Below are positions 11,703 to 22,659 of a stretch of 64,000 nucleotides of DNA, piece after piece. Numbering within the stretch: the stretch's first letter is position 1; each line of letters opens with the position of its first letter. Source of the DNA: Mastigias papua (Eukaryota; Cnidaria; Scyphozoa; Rhizostomeae; Mastigiidae). The notes under the pieces are model-generated. The model was not told where the DNA came from, did not search any database, and saw nothing but the letters and a program-made list of their open reading frames with translations. A program made the position numbers and the translations under genes. The stretch spans positions 8,355,688 to 8,419,687 of the forward strand of contig OZ025286.1 in the NCBI GenBank assembly GCA_964019165.1, written 5' to 3'.

Positions 11703-12258
11703 CAGTGCTTCCACTTTTAAGGAAATATCCTCAGATTAAGGAAATTTTAGCTTATTGAGGAAATTTTTAAGGAAATTTATATTGTAAGGACAGTTTAAGG
11801 AAATTTTTTATTTTTTATTTCTATTTGAATTTTTCATGCTCTCTCGCTGCTTGGGTAGTCATAACAGCTTTGTAAAATCGATTTGACATTTCATTTCCTT
11901 TTATACTTGGGTGATAGCTTCCAGTATTTCAAGAGGAATGCAAAATCTCCTTGTTGTTATAGCATATATGGTTATACAGCTTGATCTTAATTACATTGCT
12001 TACTATGGGCCAAGATATACTACGAGCTTAAATAGCGGTAAGACATTCCAAGACACTACTTAACACAGAAAATACTATTTTCCGGCTTAGTTCTGCCAGA
12101 GTAGCGCTTCCAAGGTTAACTGCAGTCGCCAGTTTACAGTCTTCAACGATAATTTGATATTTTGACATAATTCTCATTGCTTTTCCGTCTATTGCATTAC
12201 TTCAATCAAGCATCTTTTCTAGCATTTTTGACCAAATACACTAGGCACAATGTTTCAT

Positions 12259-12310
12259 GTCCGCCATTATGAATATCGTGAGTATATCGATGATATTCAC
12301 AATGGCTGAC
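12259..12310. repeat. Imperfect palindrome inside hAT-like element
   Basis: Arms GTCCGCCATTATGAATATC and GATATTCACAATGGCTGAC are inverted with two mismatches around a 14-bp spacer. It lies just before the telomere-like repeats. Confidence 0.75.
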
Positions 12311-12331
12311 AAGAAATAATTAACGCTAACC

Positions 12332-12371
12332 CTAACCCCAACCCTAACCCTGACCCTACCCCTACCCCTAT
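12332..12371 (-). repeat. Interstitial telomere-like repeat
   Basis: CTAACCCTAACCCC and variants (CCAACCCTAACCCTGACC, then CCTACCCC units), i.e. degenerate TTAGGG on the minus strand, about six units. It sits inside the hAT-like element. TTAGGG is the common metazoan telomere repeat. Confidence 0.75.
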
Positions 12372-12710
12372 AGGGCAAATGGGGTAGCATATGAATGTAC
12401 AAATGAAGAGCTATCGAATGGTGTATAATTTATGGGGGTAGCCCCCTATTATCACTGTGAGGTGCAAAACCGTACTAGTACCTGTTGAGTTTGTCTAATA
12501 AATGTAGTTTTGTTAGTTTTAATCTTTTCTATCGGACGATGTTCTTTATGAAACAGAGCTTTAAGTCACCCAAAATTGCTACATTCGCTTACAATTATGT
12601 TTTGACCTTTTAAGAAAATATCTTAGGAAATTTCAAATGACATCTGAGGAAATATGAGGAAATTACAGCCTCATATGAGGAAAACCGTGTTTTTAATTGT
12701 GGAAGCGCTG

Positions 12711-12718
12711 ATTGAAAC
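12711..12718. repeat. Right target-site duplication of hAT-like element
   Basis: ATTGAAAC, partner of 11695-11702. Confidence 0.7.
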
Positions 12719-13618
12719 AAGTATTTTAGATCTAGAATCAGGAATTTTGATTAAGGATAATGATGGTGTTAAAAACACCGATATATCCTGCCATTACGAC
12801 CTGAACATTGACATTTTCTATGTAATTTAATTGTACTTAGCAGATTTTTAAAACGAGAAGGAATCCAGTTTGCTATCAGTGCCATCATAATTGGATCACT
12901 GGGAACAGCCCACAGTAAAGCGGTTAAAATCTTAATATGTTAGAAGTTGAATGAAAGCAATGCCTAGTGGCTGTTGAAATGGTTCTCAACTGGTAATGTT
13001 ATTTCGGCCATACGATTATGGAATTTGAGATGTAAACTGAAAAAGGAAGAGTTTGAACCATCAGGCATAGGAATGAAGGAAGAGATTTTGAATCTTCTAA
13101 AAAAGAAATGAACTGAAAGTGTCTTTTAAATGACAATAATTCTTTAACGTATCGTGACGGATCTTAAGTAGATGGGCAGAATACATCGAAGAGTTATTTG
13201 AAAAAAATAGAGGAGATAAGCCTGAAATAGACATACAAATGGAAGGCCCTAGGAGAGGTTAGAGCTGAATTTAAGAAGGTGAAATAAGTTAAACAGCAGG
13301 ACCAGGCAGCACCCTAATTGAAACTTTAGCTGCACTAGATGACAAGGGAATCAATTTCATTACAAATGTGCTGGACCAAATCTATGATAGTGGTGAAAAT
13401 CCAAAAGAAATGTGGAAATCGATTTTAAAACTGCTATTTAAGAAAGGTGTAACAGAATGTGGTATGCACAGGACAATAGGTCATATGAGTCATCTTACAA
13501 AATTACTTCTTCGAATACTAAAGCAAAGAATCAAAACAAAATTAAAACCTAAAATTTCAAAAAAGCAGTTTGGATTATGGTAGATAAAGGTACAAGGATT
13601 GCAATCTTTATTTTGTCA

Positions 13619-13657
13619 ATGCTGACAATGAGAACAAAGCTATATCTTTGTTTCTTT
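13619..13657. repeat. 39-bp target-site duplication, copy 1
   Basis: Begins ATGCTGACAATGAGAACAAA and is identical over 39 bp to 16711-16749. In the old host LINE the sequence codes LTMRTKLYLCFF, so the duplicated bases belong to the target and mark the exact insertion of the LINE between them. Confidence 0.93.
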
Positions 13658-13783
13658 CATTTCATTTCATTTTATGATGCTCCTTCAGTTACAGATATAC
13701 GTATAAAAAACTTAAGCGTTACATGAATTACATGAAACTTAAAATAACAAATAAAATTTGAACTGGTCTACCAGGAGGTCATG

Positions 13784-15680
13784 CTAGGGATCTCTTATTT
13801 CCGTGTTGATTTTACTTTGTTTGCCCAAGAGATAGCTTTTCATTTTTTGCTTAAAAAGGTGAAAAGATTCCATATTTCTTATGTCGTTTGGGATATCATT
13901 CCACACCTTTGCACCGACGTAGGAAAAACTTTTCTTTGAAAGTTCCAGTCGCAGTTTAGGTATTTGGAGATCATTTATTCTCCGAGTTTCGTATTTTGAG
14001 ATATGAGTTCTTCTTATGAACTTCCCCTTCAGAGTTTCTGGGCACCTTTCCTTAAGAATTTTGTGCACCATTGTGGCTCGGTCATATGTCATAAGTTTCT
14101 CAACACTTAATCGTGCCGTTGGTATGTTATCCTTTATAGGGGCTGATTCAATAAGGTAAAATGCCCTGTTCTGTATTTTCTGCAATGCGCAGAGTTTCTT
14201 TTCAGGCAAATGACCCCATATAAGGTTTCCATATCTCAGATGGCTTTCCACAAGTGCTTGGTATACTAGACACAACTGTGATTGTGGCAGTATCTCTCTA
14301 AGTTTTCTGATAGAATTGAGCCCTCCCATCAGTTTCCCTTTTACTATTGTGTACTGTTGGTTACAGGAAAGACTCTCCTCTATTGTAAGACCTAGATATT
14401 TTGTCTTGTTTACCCTCTTAATTTCATCCTTATTAATTTTAATGTTACCAATCTCAGAGATTTTACTTAGTTGTTTATCATTACCAAGGAACATGTATTC
14501 GCATTTAGCTACGTTGAGACTTAGTTTATTTTGTCTTAGCCAGTCCATGATTCTCCCTAACTCCCTTTTTAGGTCTTCTAGAAGTTGTAGAGGATTTTCA
14601 CTGCTGGAGGAAATGCTTGTTTCATCGGCATACATATTGGGGTTGAATGTTGATAGGGACTTTTCAAAATCATTCGTATACAGAACGAAAAGAAGAGGCC
14701 CCAAACATGACCCTTGTGGTATGCCGCAAGTGACTTCTTGTTCCTTTGAGTTTTTTCCCCCGAGGTAGCAATATTGTTTACGGCAAGTAAGATATGATGT
14801 AAACCACGAAAGTTTATTTTGATTGATACCATATTTCCCAAGTTTAGTTAACAGTATTTCATGGTTAATGGTATCAAAGGCTTTACTGAGGTCCAGGAAC
14901 AGACTTATATTAATCTTTTTTTTCATCTATGTTCTTGAACCAGGTATCAGTTACATTCATTAACGAAGTAATCGTTGAATGCAGCTTGCGATAGGCAAAC
15001 TGATTTTTGGACAAGAGATTGTTTGCGGTTAGGAATTCGAAAAGTTGATCGTGGACCACTTTTTCAAACAACCTTGAGACACCCGAGAGAACTGATATAG
15101 GTCTATAGTTATTCATTTCAGACTGTTTCCCTGATTTAAATATTGGTGTTACTCTTGCTAATTTCCATTTTTCAGGGAAGACCCCCCGCCAAAGCGACTC
15201 ATTAAATATTATTGCAAGAGATACACAAATCAGTTCTGCTGCATCTTTTAGTACTTTTGCAGGGATTTTGTCCGGTCCTGATGACTTTGATTCTTTAAGC
15301 CCTTTTAGTGCGGTTAGTACCCAATGCTTTGTTACGGATTTGAACCTAAACCTGGCAGATGTTTCTATGTCTGTTAGCTATTGAGTAGGGTCATCTTTGG
15401 ATTTAACTTCAATTTTGCTAGCTAAGGAGTGGCCCACATTAATAAAATGTTCATTGAAAGCAGAGACTATTTCTTCTTTATCTGTTATTTGCTTGCCTTC
15501 ATGTTCAACCAGTGGTATCGAGGTACTCCTAGTTGTTTTTCCTAAAACTACATTTATGGTTTTCCACATTTTGGATGGGTTGCTTTGGTTTTCAATAATT
15601 TGTTTTGCATAATATTCCTTCACTGCTTCTCGCATAGCCCTTGTTACACGGTTTCTCAGTTTTTTTGTATTTGGCCCACA
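13784..15680 (-). pseudogene. LINE ORF2, reverse transcriptase part, multiple breaks
   Basis: It follows the endonuclease after a frameshift. A connector (WKTINVVLGKT) leads to an in-frame TAG at 15378-15380. The frame resumes with NYRPISVLSGVSRLFEK and FAYRKLHSTITSL (15116-14910), shifts again in an A-run at about 14922, and reads ISLFLDLSKAFDTINHEILL, CGIPQGSCLGPLLFVLY and the palm MYADETSIS, then SLNVAKCEYMFLG, TKYLGLTIEESL and the C-terminal FSYVGAKVWNDIP to the stop at 13784. YADE replaces the universal YADD, removing a metal-binding aspartate. With one stop and two frameshifts the copy cannot be autonomous. Confidence 0.9.
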
Positions 15681-16668
15681 GACTGCCTTCCTTTAGTGCT
15701 AACTGTTTTGTTTTGTCGCGCTCACGCATTAATGATTTAATGCTAGGATTGAGCCATGGGGTTTGTTCTGTACGCACCTTGCGTTTTCTAATAGGTGCAT
15801 GGGAATTTAGCGTTGTCTCAAATATTTCGTGGAAGGCATCAGTCATCCTATTGGGGTCGAAATTTAGGTCAGAGAATACTTGCATCCACTCTATGGAAGC
15901 CAAGCAAGATAAAAATTCAGTTTTGCTGTATTTATTCATCGATCTGGCCTCTATGATTTTTTCATTCCTTTGTAGAATACGCCAAGCATTAACCTTCCTA
16001 GTTCCAATTATTAAATAATGGTCAACCATACCTGATTTAATAATGTCGGTCTTCAGGATATATTTTTCTCTGTTTGTTGCAAAATGGTCAATGAGGCTTT
16101 TTGTAACAATTGTCTTGCCATCTTTATTCGTTTTAGAAGCAATACGAGTATAGTCTCTGATTTGTTGTTTGAAGTGAAATAGGTCATATAAAGATTTTAG
16201 TCGTTTTGTGTTACTATCTTTACATGACATAAGATCAAAATTTGTATCTCCAATTATTATCACTTCCTTGTCTTCGGAGTCTAATTTACTTAGGATTCCC
16301 TCAAAAACATCGAACGAATCGGAATCAAGGTTGTTTGTTGGGGGCCTGTACCAGCAAAGAATAAGGAAATGTTTTGCGTTTTTCGGCATTACCTCAACGC
16401 AAACAATCTCCAGATCCGAATCACTGATTTCAACTCGCTGAGAATGAGGTAGGGCCTCCCTTACATATATTGCTACCCCGCCACCTGCAGCATCCCTGTC
16501 CTTGCGATAGATTTTATATTCATCAATATTTACCATCGAATTCGGAGTATTTCGTTCAAGTCGCGTTTCGTTTAATCCAATTACGTCAAGATTTTGCTCG
16601 TTTATTAAGGTTTCTAGTTCATTTTTATTTTTCCTTAAAGAAACGATATTATAAGACGCAATTCTCAT
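15592..16668 (-). pseudogene. LINE ORF2, apurinic/apyrimidinic (APE) endonuclease domain
   Basis: 358 codons are open. Motifs in order: RIASYNIVSLRKN (N of the first catalytic block), DVIGLNETRLE (catalytic E), GGGVAIYVRE, a CWYRPP block, EVIIIGDTNFDLM (GDxN; normally GDFN), SLIDHFATN, and SGMVDHYLIIGTRK (normally SDHxxI). This is the exonuclease-endonuclease-phosphatase fold that nicks target DNA in LINE retrotransposition. The frame is lost at about 15660 near a run of seven T, and the RT continues in the next frame. The frame is open upstream of the ATG, so this start is not necessarily the original one. Confidence 0.88.
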
Positions 16669-16710
16669 ACCTTTGCGACTTGAACGGCTATCTATAGATG
16701 TGTATTTCCT

Positions 16711-16749
16711 ATGCTGACAATGAGAACAAAGCTATATCTTTGTTTCTTT
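16711..16749. repeat. 39-bp target-site duplication, copy 2
   Basis: Identical to 13619-13657 over 39 bp, then both sides diverge. It continues directly into the RT frame of the old host LINE (DYAKAFDRAKH). Confidence 0.93.
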
Positions 16750-17959
16750 GATTATGCAAAGGCTTTTGATAGGGCCAAACACAGCGGATTATTTAGAATT
16801 TCAAATGGGTTAGACATAGACGGCAAGGATATACGCATTATAAGAAGTCTTTATTGGTATCAAATAGCAGCAACGAGATTGGATGGTGAGGTCAGCCTGT
16901 TTAAGTCAATAAAGAGGGGCGTGCAACAGGGATGCGTTGTGTATCCAGACTTGTTCAACATATATAGTGAGAGAATTCTCTGCAATCTCAGGGATCAGGA
17001 TGGTTGCAATATTGGAGGATTGAATATCAGCAATGTTAGCTATTTGGATGACACGGTTCTAATTGCAGAAGCCGAAAGTTGTTTGCAGGATATCGTCAAC
17101 AAGACAACAGCAGCTAGTCACGAAAAAGGCTTAGATCTAAGCATAAAATACAGCATGCTTCGTAACATCACAGAAAGCACAAGGATCTGAGAGTTGCCTG
17201 AAGAGCCAGGAAGAATGCATCAAACAAGTCAACACCCTTAATTATCTGGGATACAGTGTTTGTGCCCAAGGAAAATTCTTGACGCAAGTGAAAAAAAAGA
17301 CTAGCATTGGCAAAGTAATGCATACAATCGATTGAAGCCAATTAGAAAGAACAGGAACATTTGCTGAACACCAACATGAGGCTCTTGAAGACATGTGTAT
17401 AGTCAGTCATATTATATCGATGTGAAAGCTTGACAGTGAACACTGAGATTACGAATAGAATTGGGGCAGCAGAGATGTGATTTTTTGGAAGAATGTTGCG
17501 AATCTTGTGTGTGGATAAAGTCACAAACGAAGAGGTATTAAGAAAGGCGGGAATGCTCAGAGACCTTTGCAGTATTTACGTAAGAGACAAGTTTCATTTC
17601 TGGGTCACGTGTACCGGAAAATCGATTTAAACAGGCAAGTGCTAATGGGATGAATTCATGTCAAAAGTAATCTTGATTGACAGGAAATGACATTTCTCTA
17701 AAACCTCAACAACTGGGGAACAAGTTGAACAAAGAATAGAACAGATTTCCTAAGAACAACAGAAAAATGCGAGAATTGGAGGCGCATGACTGCCGATGCC
17801 TGTAACTGGTCGGTTACTTGAAAGAGTGGAATTATATGATTTAGAATTCATGCGCAAGTCATGAATTGGAGTTAATCGATATTTGAAGCGACACCAAATA
17901 CAAGCGCGAGCTCAAGTAAATTAGATAATTGATCAAATAGGGTATACATAAATTGTCTT

Positions 17960-18672
17960 TAAATTTTATTAAAACTCAAGGTATGGTCGTAGGATCTCGA
18001 CCTAACCTTAAAAAGGCTCTGAAGGAAAAGTTCAGTCCCCCTCCTTTGCTATAGGTGATTCACAGATTGAAATTGTTGAGAAAACTAAGTACTTGGGAAT
18101 TCCGCTAGATCAACATCTTGTCTGGGATGAGCACACTAAATTCTCGCCTGCTAAGGTCTCTCGTGCCATAGGGTTTTTAACGTATGTTAAGAAAATACTA
18201 CCCCAAGACACTCTTACCCAAACGTATAGTGGTATCGTTGAACCGCATTTCCGCTACTGTTGCTCTGTGTGGGGAAGCTGTGGGAATCCAGAAGACTTAC
18301 TCTGCAGAAGTTACAAAACTGCGCAGCCAGAATTGTAACAAACAGTAGCTATGATGCACCTGCAGATGCCTCTATACAAAAGTTAAACTGGCCAAATATC
18401 GATGAAATCATAAACGAAAGACTGCGACGATCGCTTATAAATCCTTAACTGGTCTCGTACCGACATATCTCTCTAACATCTTTTCTAAGAACTCATCACG
18501 GGCACTGTCAAGTTGAGAAACTCCGAATATGACCTACGCATCCCTCTTTTCAAACACCAGGAATGGGCAAAAATCATTCTCACATCGAGGTGTAAATGTG
18601 CGGAACAGCCTTGAACCTGGGGTCAAGCAAGCGCCCTCTTTATTTGGTTTTAAACATCGGCTTTAAAGCTTG
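17960..18672 (+). pseudogene. LINE ORF2 C-terminal fragment
   Basis: KTKYLGIPLDQHLVWDEHT, KKILPQDTLTQTYSGIVEPH and FRYCCSVWGSCG, then in the next frame LQKLQNCAARIVTNSSYDAP, and finally a degenerate VNVRNSLEPG...SLFGFKHRL ending. These are the thumb and C-terminal blocks of a CR1/RTE-like LINE. The frameshift lies near 18300. It is the same family type as 27214-27984. 5' truncated. Confidence 0.78.
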
Positions 18673-19485
18673 TATGATAATTATGCTTTGATTATAACTA
18701 TAACTCCCTCCCATCCCTTAGAATAGCCGTCTTACATGGTACTTCTCGGAGCTTTTCGTATTTACCAAGTTGTATTACTTCTCATTATATTTTTCGTTGT
18801 GTAGTTTTATAATGTTACTAGATTATGAAGTTGCTATGTTAGCGTTGCGTATACCAGCATCCTAGTTCATGTATATATTGAAAAAAAGCAACAAATTTCA
18901 AATGACCTTCGTTGGTATCGGGGCCCGTGGCTCTTCCCTATAACACATACAACACTTCCCTTAGCGTCCCAATCATGGGGGAACCGTCAGCTCAGGACAT
19001 GTTCTGCTCCTGTCTTATTAGTTTTATGCACCTTTCTCCACCTTTATCACCAAAGAAGGGTATTGAACTATCATACTGGCATTAAAACATCAAACGATTT
19101 AAAATGAACCTTTCGATCATACGAGGTCATACTTTAAACTTTTGTTCTATCCGCTGACTACAAGGGAAATGCTGCGCTAGACTATTGTAGACCTTTAATT
19201 CGCTTTTGATTGGACACCTTCTTGATCGTGTGTTATGTTCTTGTTTTTATTGGCTTACAAATGATGCTGGGGCCATGCCCCATGGTTCGTATAAAATATG
19301 TTAAAGTTTAGTATTAAGTTAGTGACGGAAGACAGCTGAACAAGTCGCAAGTATTAAAAAGCTACATTGTCTTCCCAGTTTCTGCTGCCGTGCTGCTACG
19401 AGTCGTACTGAGGTCGTAACTGTTTCCATTTTCATTTTACGTAGACCTCTTAAGAGCGTGTTAGTTGGAACTTATAATACTTTGT
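18673..19485. other. No recognisable feature
   Basis: AT-rich sequence, possibly the 3' untranslated end of the preceding LINE at first. No frames of note. Confidence 0.45.
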
Positions 19486-19489
19486 CGTT

Positions 19490-20155
19490 TAACAAGGGTC
19501 ATATCCTCCTCAAGATTGGTGTCACCTCAGGGTCACGATGGGAAGTCCCTTTTCACCTCTCCCAATAGGGAAGTCAAGACCAGACAAAATAAAAGAGGTA
19601 TACTTTTTCTGTTAATTTTGACACACGAGTCTCCTCAAGGAGGGACCCCTCAACCCCCCTCGAGATAGGTATCACCTCAATGCCATGATGGGAGGCCCTT
19701 TCATCCCTTACTCGCACGAGGTGAAAACAAGATAAAATACAGGCGGTATACTTTTTCTGCTATTTTGGCACACCAGTCTCCTCAAAGAGGGGCCCTATCA
19801 TCTCCCTTGAGATAAGTGCCATAATGCCATAATGGGAGGTCCTTTCATCCCTCCCTAGTGCAAGGTCAAACCAAAATAAGATTAAAGTCGGTCTTCTCTT
19901 TATGTCATTTGATACACATTTCTCACCAAAGAGGGGAGCTATCATCCCCCTCAAGAGAGATGTATCACTTCAATGCAATAATGGGAGTCCATTCCATCCC
20001 TCCCTAGCGCGAGATCAAAGCAAACCAGAAGCTGGTCTACTTTTTCTGTCATTATGACACACCTTCCACAAGACATAGGAGTCCTGTCATCCCCCTCAAG
20101 GGAGAGGTGGTTCTTCGCCAATTCGAGAGGCCCTGTCATCCCTCTCGGGCGTACC
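19490..20155. repeat. Imperfect tandem repeat (satellite), period about 147 bp, about 4.5 copies
   Basis: A recurring segment (ATGGGAGGYCCTTTCATCCC, a gap, TATACTTTTTCTG, CACACCAGTCTCCTCAAAGA, GGGGCCCTATCATC) is found with ATGGGA anchors at about 19538, 19687, 19832 and 19981, and a diverged fifth copy at about 20124. Spacings are 149, 145, 149 and about 143 bp. Units are clearly related but diverged. No coding potential. Confidence 0.85.
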
Positions 20156-20492
20156 GCTCAATCACAAAAACGACAGAGCAGATGGTATACATATAGGAGA
20201 TGTTAAACAACGGGTTTATTGCCCCATATGTTTGTGACGTGCTTTTATTTTTGTCTGCGACGTAGCCGTTATTTTTGACGGAACAGTCATGTTTGTGAGT
20301 AATCTGTGTCCATGCCACTAATCATCAGTGGTCATCTTATGTTTAAATCACCCGTTCTTTGTGCTTTGTCATCTGTCTGCCATAAAAACCCAATGCTGTT
20401 TTGTGGATAGTCAGTCGCTGGTTTAGTCGTTATGTGAAGTCGTCGTTAGCAGTTGCCGTGAGTTAAAGCCGTTTTTGATGAAGTTGCTGAAA

Positions 20493-20506
20493 GTTGCCGT
20501 TGCCGA

Positions 20507-20586
<80 letters not shown>
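20493..20586. repeat. (GTTGCC)n hexanucleotide array
   Basis: About 15 units of GTTGCC with one GATGCC variant. GC-rich in an AT-rich context. It starts about 50 bp before a (TA)n array. Confidence 0.95.
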
Positions 20587-20632
20587 TCTCTGTGGGGCAT
20601 TTGTGACTTAATAAATGTGTGTAACTTGGACC

Positions 20633-21338
<706 letters not shown>

Positions 21339-21414
21339 TCCCTCCCGGGGTTGGGGATAAGAATCGTCCTCGATTCTGTATACGAAAGCGTTTGATGTCG
21401 GCCTGTAGGACGAG

Positions 21415-22659
21415 TTAGTTGGTTTTCTTGGCGAGAAGAGACAGTTCAAATTGTTTCAATAACTCACCGCAATGTAAATTTCTCAATGGCTCCCATGATG
21501 GTTCTATTTCCTCGTCTTCCCATTGCACCAAATAGTGTGTCTCTCGGCGACCGGATCTGTTCTTTATGGTTTTCTTGTTTAAAATGGCTTTGACAGCTAG
21601 TTCATCTTGATCGTCGTCATTTGTGGAATCGTCCTCATTGGAATGTGATTCGTCAATGTCCGGGCCTTCTATTTGTCCATCTGTAGGGGTGTCAGGTCGA
21701 ATATCCGTAGAAATAAAAGGCTTCAAGCGGTTAACATGAACTATTTGAGTAACAGAACGTTCATCATTAGCATCTAACAAATAATTTACCGGAGATGTTT
21801 TTGATAAAATCCGGAATGGACCATGCCAATTGTGTGTTAATTTGGACGATAGGCCCTTCTTCTTGTTTGGCGTATAAAGCCAAACACGGTCACCTACATT
21901 ATAACAAATATCTTTTGCCTTGTGGTCATAGTACTCCTTCTGATGTTGTTGGGCTAACTCAATGTTATCATGGGCTAACTTACGGGCTTCTAAGAATCTA
22001 TCAGCTAAGACTGACCTATAATCATTTGTATCCTGATAAGTTCCCTGAGCTTTAAGTAACGATGCATCAATTGGGAGACGTGGATCCCTACCATACATTA
22101 AATAAAATGGAGTTTCCCTAGTAGAAGATTGAACAGAAGTTCGATACGCAAATAAGGCATATGGGATAAAGTGATCCCAATCTTTCTGGTGTTCGGACAC
22201 ATACATAGACAGAATAGTTGTGAGTGTATGATTAAAGCGTTCCACTAATCCATCACATTCCGGGTGGTAGCTAGTGGTGTTTACCTTAGAAGTGTTGACC
22301 ATATTGCAAATAGATCTAACAACCTTCGATAGAAAATTTTTACCACGGTCTGACAACAGTTTCCTAGGGGCTGAATGACGGCAGAGAATCTCTTCGACAA
22401 ACAATTTGGCAGTAGTTATGGCATCAGCATTCTTAACTGCATATGCTTCGGGCCACTTAGTAAAGTAATCTGTGAAGATAACAATGTATTTGTTACCTCT
22501 ATCGGATGTTGGAAAGGGGCCTAGAACGTCTACGGCCACACGATCAAATGGACCTTCGACTGGTATTGGTTGTAACGGGGCCCTAGGCAAGTTGCGGGGC
22601 GATTTCTTTGTGGCACAATCGACACAAGATGAACACCATCGTTTAATTTCTGTATACAT
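21415..22659 (-). CDS. pol: Gypsy integrase with C-terminal chromodomain (3' part of pol)
   Basis: This continues the pol frame after the TGA at 22666-22668. It holds the last two cysteines of the HHCC zinc finger (CSSCVDC; residues 9-15 of this piece), then the catalytic core with D44 (VAVDVLGPF), D104 (LLSDRGKNF) and E140 (DGLVERFNHTL). D104 and E140 are separated by 35 residues, the D,D35E spacing. A GPF motif follows (HNWHGPFRIL), then an acidic linker and a chromodomain (about residues 355-414: AVKAILNKK, HYLVQWEDE, PSWEPLRNL). Chromodomains in integrases steer insertion to chromatin marks. The core looks intact. Confidence 0.93.
   Translation of the reverse strand: MYTEIKRWCSSCVDCATKKSPRNLPRAPLQPIPVEGPFDRVAVDVLGPFPTSDRGNKYIVIFTDYFTKWPEAYAVKNADAITTAKLFVEEILCRHSAPRKLLSDRGKNFLSKVVRSICNMVNTSKVNTTSYHPECDGLVERFNHTLTTILSMYVSEHQKDWDHFIPYALFAYRTSVQSSTRETPFYLMYGRDPRLPIDASLLKAQGTYQDTNDYRSVLADRFLEARKLAHDNIELAQQHQKEYYDHKAKDICYNVGDRVWLYTPNKKKGLSSKLTHNWHGPFRILSKTSPVNYLLDANDERSVTQIVHVNRLKPFISTDIRPDTPTDGQIEGPDIDESHSNEDDSTNDDDQDELAVKAILNKKTIKNRSGRRETHYLVQWEDEEIEPSWEPLRNLHCGELLKQFELSLLAKKTN

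Larger units (their letters stand above)
11703..12710. mobile_element. Non-autonomous hAT-like DNA transposon (1008 bp)
   Basis: Ends CAGTGCTTCCAC (left) and GTGGAAGCGCTG (right) form 12-bp terminal inverted repeats with one mismatch. The element is flanked by 8-bp near-identical duplications, and the surrounding LINE frame reads across when the element is ignored. It encodes no transposase. The left end has several AAGGAAATTT-type subrepeats. Inside are a palindrome (12259-12310) and a telomere-like run (12332-12371). The ends and duplication length fit hAT. Confidence 0.75.
13658..16710 (-). mobile_element. CR1/L2-like LINE insertion (3053 bp), 5'-truncated, bounded by 39-bp duplications
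   Basis: The element lies between perfect 39-bp duplications. On its own strand it begins inside an open frame upstream of the endonuclease (no stop between 16710 and the ATG at 16668), which suggests 5' truncation just before the endonuclease. It carries APE endonuclease and RT, then a 3' UTR of 126 bp (13783-13658) ending in ATGAAATGAAATG, a microsatellite-type tail as in CR1/L2 elements. There is no poly(A). Confidence 0.9.
11591..17650 (+). pseudogene. Old LINE (plus strand) split by a hAT-like element and by a younger LINE
   Basis: Three pieces of what looks like one element. At 11591-11702 and 12719-13618 are GDKIAAELKHHSNAIYTKET, then WAEYIEELFEKNRGDKPEI, MLDQIYDSGENPKEMWKSIL and KPKISKKQFGL. 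After the LINE insertion, 16711-17190 encodes LYLCFFDYAKAFDRAKH, RGVQQGCVVYPDLFNIYSE and the palm SYLDDTVLIAE (second aspartate kept). Further on are NRIGAAEM, FFGRMLRI and VTNEEVLRKAGMLRDLC, typical of the C-terminus of invertebrate L1/RTE-like ORF2. Stops and frame shifts are frequent. Assigning the first piece (11591-11702) to this element rests on frame continuity across the hAT insertion. Confidence 0.65.

Noticed and set aside
12332..12371. True chromosome end
   Set aside because: Only about six degenerate CCCTAA units, lying inside a transposon with sequence on both sides.
19490..20155. CRISPR-like array
   Set aside because: The units are diverged over their whole length with no constant repeat/variable spacer pattern, and the genome is eukaryotic.
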